Positions 4,767 through 5,436 of a DNA stretch of 5,436 nucleotides are shown here, in pieces. How positions within the stretch are numbered: position 1 is the stretch's first letter; every line of letters starts with the position of its first letter. A model generated the notes under the pieces. It did not search any database. It was given only the letters and a program-made list of their open reading frames with translations, and was not told where the DNA came from. The translations under genes and the position numbers were made by a program. The DNA comes from Candidatus Zhuqueibacterota bacterium 4484_87 (GTDB taxonomy: Bacteria; Zhuqueibacterota; Zhuqueibacteria; Thermofontimicrobiales; Thermofontimicrobiaceae): the NCBI GenBank assembly GCA_002085355.1, contig NATN01000213.1, positions 1 to 5,436 of the forward strand, given 5' to 3'.

Positions 4767-5436
4767 ATGAATCAGAAGTCCAATTCAGCATTTGGCATAC
4801 GGCGTTCAGCGTTCAGTAGCTCGTCCATTGTTCTTTTACTGTCTGCTGTTCGTTATCCGCTGATTTCTGCTTTCTGTCTTTTGTTTTTGGCAGGTTGCAA
4901 CGACCTTTTTTTTAACCCGACGCAAATAGGTAGGTTCCGTCCCGTCCCCGCGGTAAATGTAATACTGGATTCATTGGGCGTTGCAGAGGAAGCACCGTCG
5001 GCCTGGGATGGGGCGGAAGACCCCAAGCCGGCAGATTGTATTGTGACGGAGACCGACTATAGATTTGGGCCTGGTGACACTGTCAGAATATATGTTTTCG
5101 AATTGTTTCAGGAAGGAGTTCCATTTACGAACGATTACACTGTTACCGAGACCGGTAAAATATCCATACCTGAAATTGGGGTGGTCGAGGCGGCTGGTTT
5201 GACCGAAACCCAACTCGAAGAGGAAATCAGGCAAATTCTTTCGCCGAGTGTGCTGAGGGACCCACTGGTGAGTGTAACTTTGCTCGGCTCACAACATCGT
5301 GTATTTTCAATACTGGGGGACGCCGTGCCGGCTCCGGGCAGATACGGTATTCCACGGTACGATTATCGGCTAACAGACGCCCTTGCCACAGCAGGGGGGA
5401 TAAGCCAGTTTAACGTAAGCTATATTTATGTTTCGC
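4767..5436 (+). CDS. Wza-like polysaccharide export lipoprotein, 3' end outside the window
   Basis: The frame is open from ATG 4767 to the right edge (223 codons plus one base). A long, unusual N-terminus leads to the hydrophobic stretch FCLLFLAGC, whose lipobox LAGC gives Cys44 as the probable lipid-anchored residue. The region from Tyr98 to about 172 is a polysaccharide export domain: YRFGPGDTVRIYVFE, TVTETGKISIPEIGVVEAAG, LTETQLEEEI, then DPLVSVTLL. From about 178 an SLBB domain begins (RVFSILGDAVPAPGRYGIP, then LTDALATAGGIS). Such proteins form the outer-membrane channel through which capsule or exopolysaccharide leaves the cell. Partner genes (tyrosine kinase/chain-length regulator, glycosyltransferases) would be expected to the right, beyond the window. 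The ATG has only a weak GGGA at 4752-4755 with an 11-nt spacer. The first 40 codons overlap simple-repeat DNA, so the exact start is uncertain. The gene is divergent from the lipoprotein operon. Confidence 0.88.
   Translation, partial: MNQKSNSAFGIRRSAFSSSSIVLLLSAVRYPLISAFCLLFLAGCNDLFFNPTQIGRFRPVPAVNVILDSLGVAEEAPSAWDGAEDPKPADCIVTETDYRFGPGDTVRIYVFELFQEGVPFTNDYTVTETGKISIPEIGVVEAAGLTETQLEEEIRQILSPSVLRDPLVSVTLLGSQHRVFSILGDAVPAPGRYGIPRYDYRLTDALATAGGISQFNVSYIYVS
4785..4880 (+). repeat. Short simple repeats within the signal-peptide coding region
   Basis: CGTTCAG is repeated in tandem at 4803-4816 and echoed by ATTCAGC just upstream. The second half is a T/C/G-rich stretch with TCTGCT at 4842-4847 and 4866-4871 and related TTCTG or TGTCT words. 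The coding result is the unusual IRRSAFSSSS and LLLSAVRYPLISAF sequence before the lipobox. This looks like the low-complexity interspersed repeats common in some planctomycete genomes, an impression from memory. Confidence 0.4.

Noticed and set aside
4971..5234. Minus-strand open frame of 87 codons
   Set aside because: It is antisense to the clearly recognisable polysaccharide export domain.
1..5436. tRNA, rRNA, CRISPR array or a defence system
   Set aside because: No clover-leaf, rRNA-like stretch, regularly spaced repeat-spacer pattern or defence gene was seen. The methyltransferase remnant is alone, with no restriction or specificity partner.

Overview
The window is bacterial chromosomal DNA of moderate GC content. 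It carries diderm-type features: three proteins with lipoprotein signals and an outer-membrane polysaccharide-export (Wza-type) protein. The gene styles, the TPR protein and the transposase family together suggest a planctomycete, perhaps of the class Phycisphaerae. This is an inference from recognition, not something the sequence proves.

Left part (1-2340, + strand): the 3' part of a TPR-like gene runs in from the left edge. It is followed by a complete clpX (423 aa) that has its own well-formed sigma70-type promoter in the 78-nt gap. All ClpX hallmarks are present, including the IGF loop that docks ClpP, but clpP itself is not in the window.

Middle (2341-2948): this is a scar. Twelve bases after clpX lies the N-terminal part (about 57 codons) of what looks like a site-specific DNA methyltransferase. 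It breaks off at about 2515-2523, where it meets the decayed 5' part of an insertion-sequence transposase on the opposite strand. That transposase has a TAG stop in a position where Trp is expected, an apparent in-frame internal deletion between two RKT-like sites, and no 3' part. Its start is preceded by a long imperfect hairpin (2808-2863) that buries its Shine-Dalgarno sequence. On the + strand the same hairpin is followed by a T run and resembles a terminator for the clpX side.

Right-centre (2949-4455, - strand): a two-gene operon of lipoproteins. An unnamed lipoprotein comes first and a FlgO-domain lipoprotein second, and the two overlap by ATGA. The operon has a near-consensus promoter (TTGACA, 17 bp, TATATT) and a leader of about 86 nt with a small inverted repeat, a second SD-like element and a possible 10-codon leader ORF.

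Right end (4456-5436): a gene-free stretch with 23-bp-spaced direct repeats, a T7G8 homopolymer and short simple repeats leads into a partial + strand gene. This gene encodes a Wza-like polysaccharide export lipoprotein and runs off the right edge. Its signal peptide appears to be encoded by the simple-repeat DNA.
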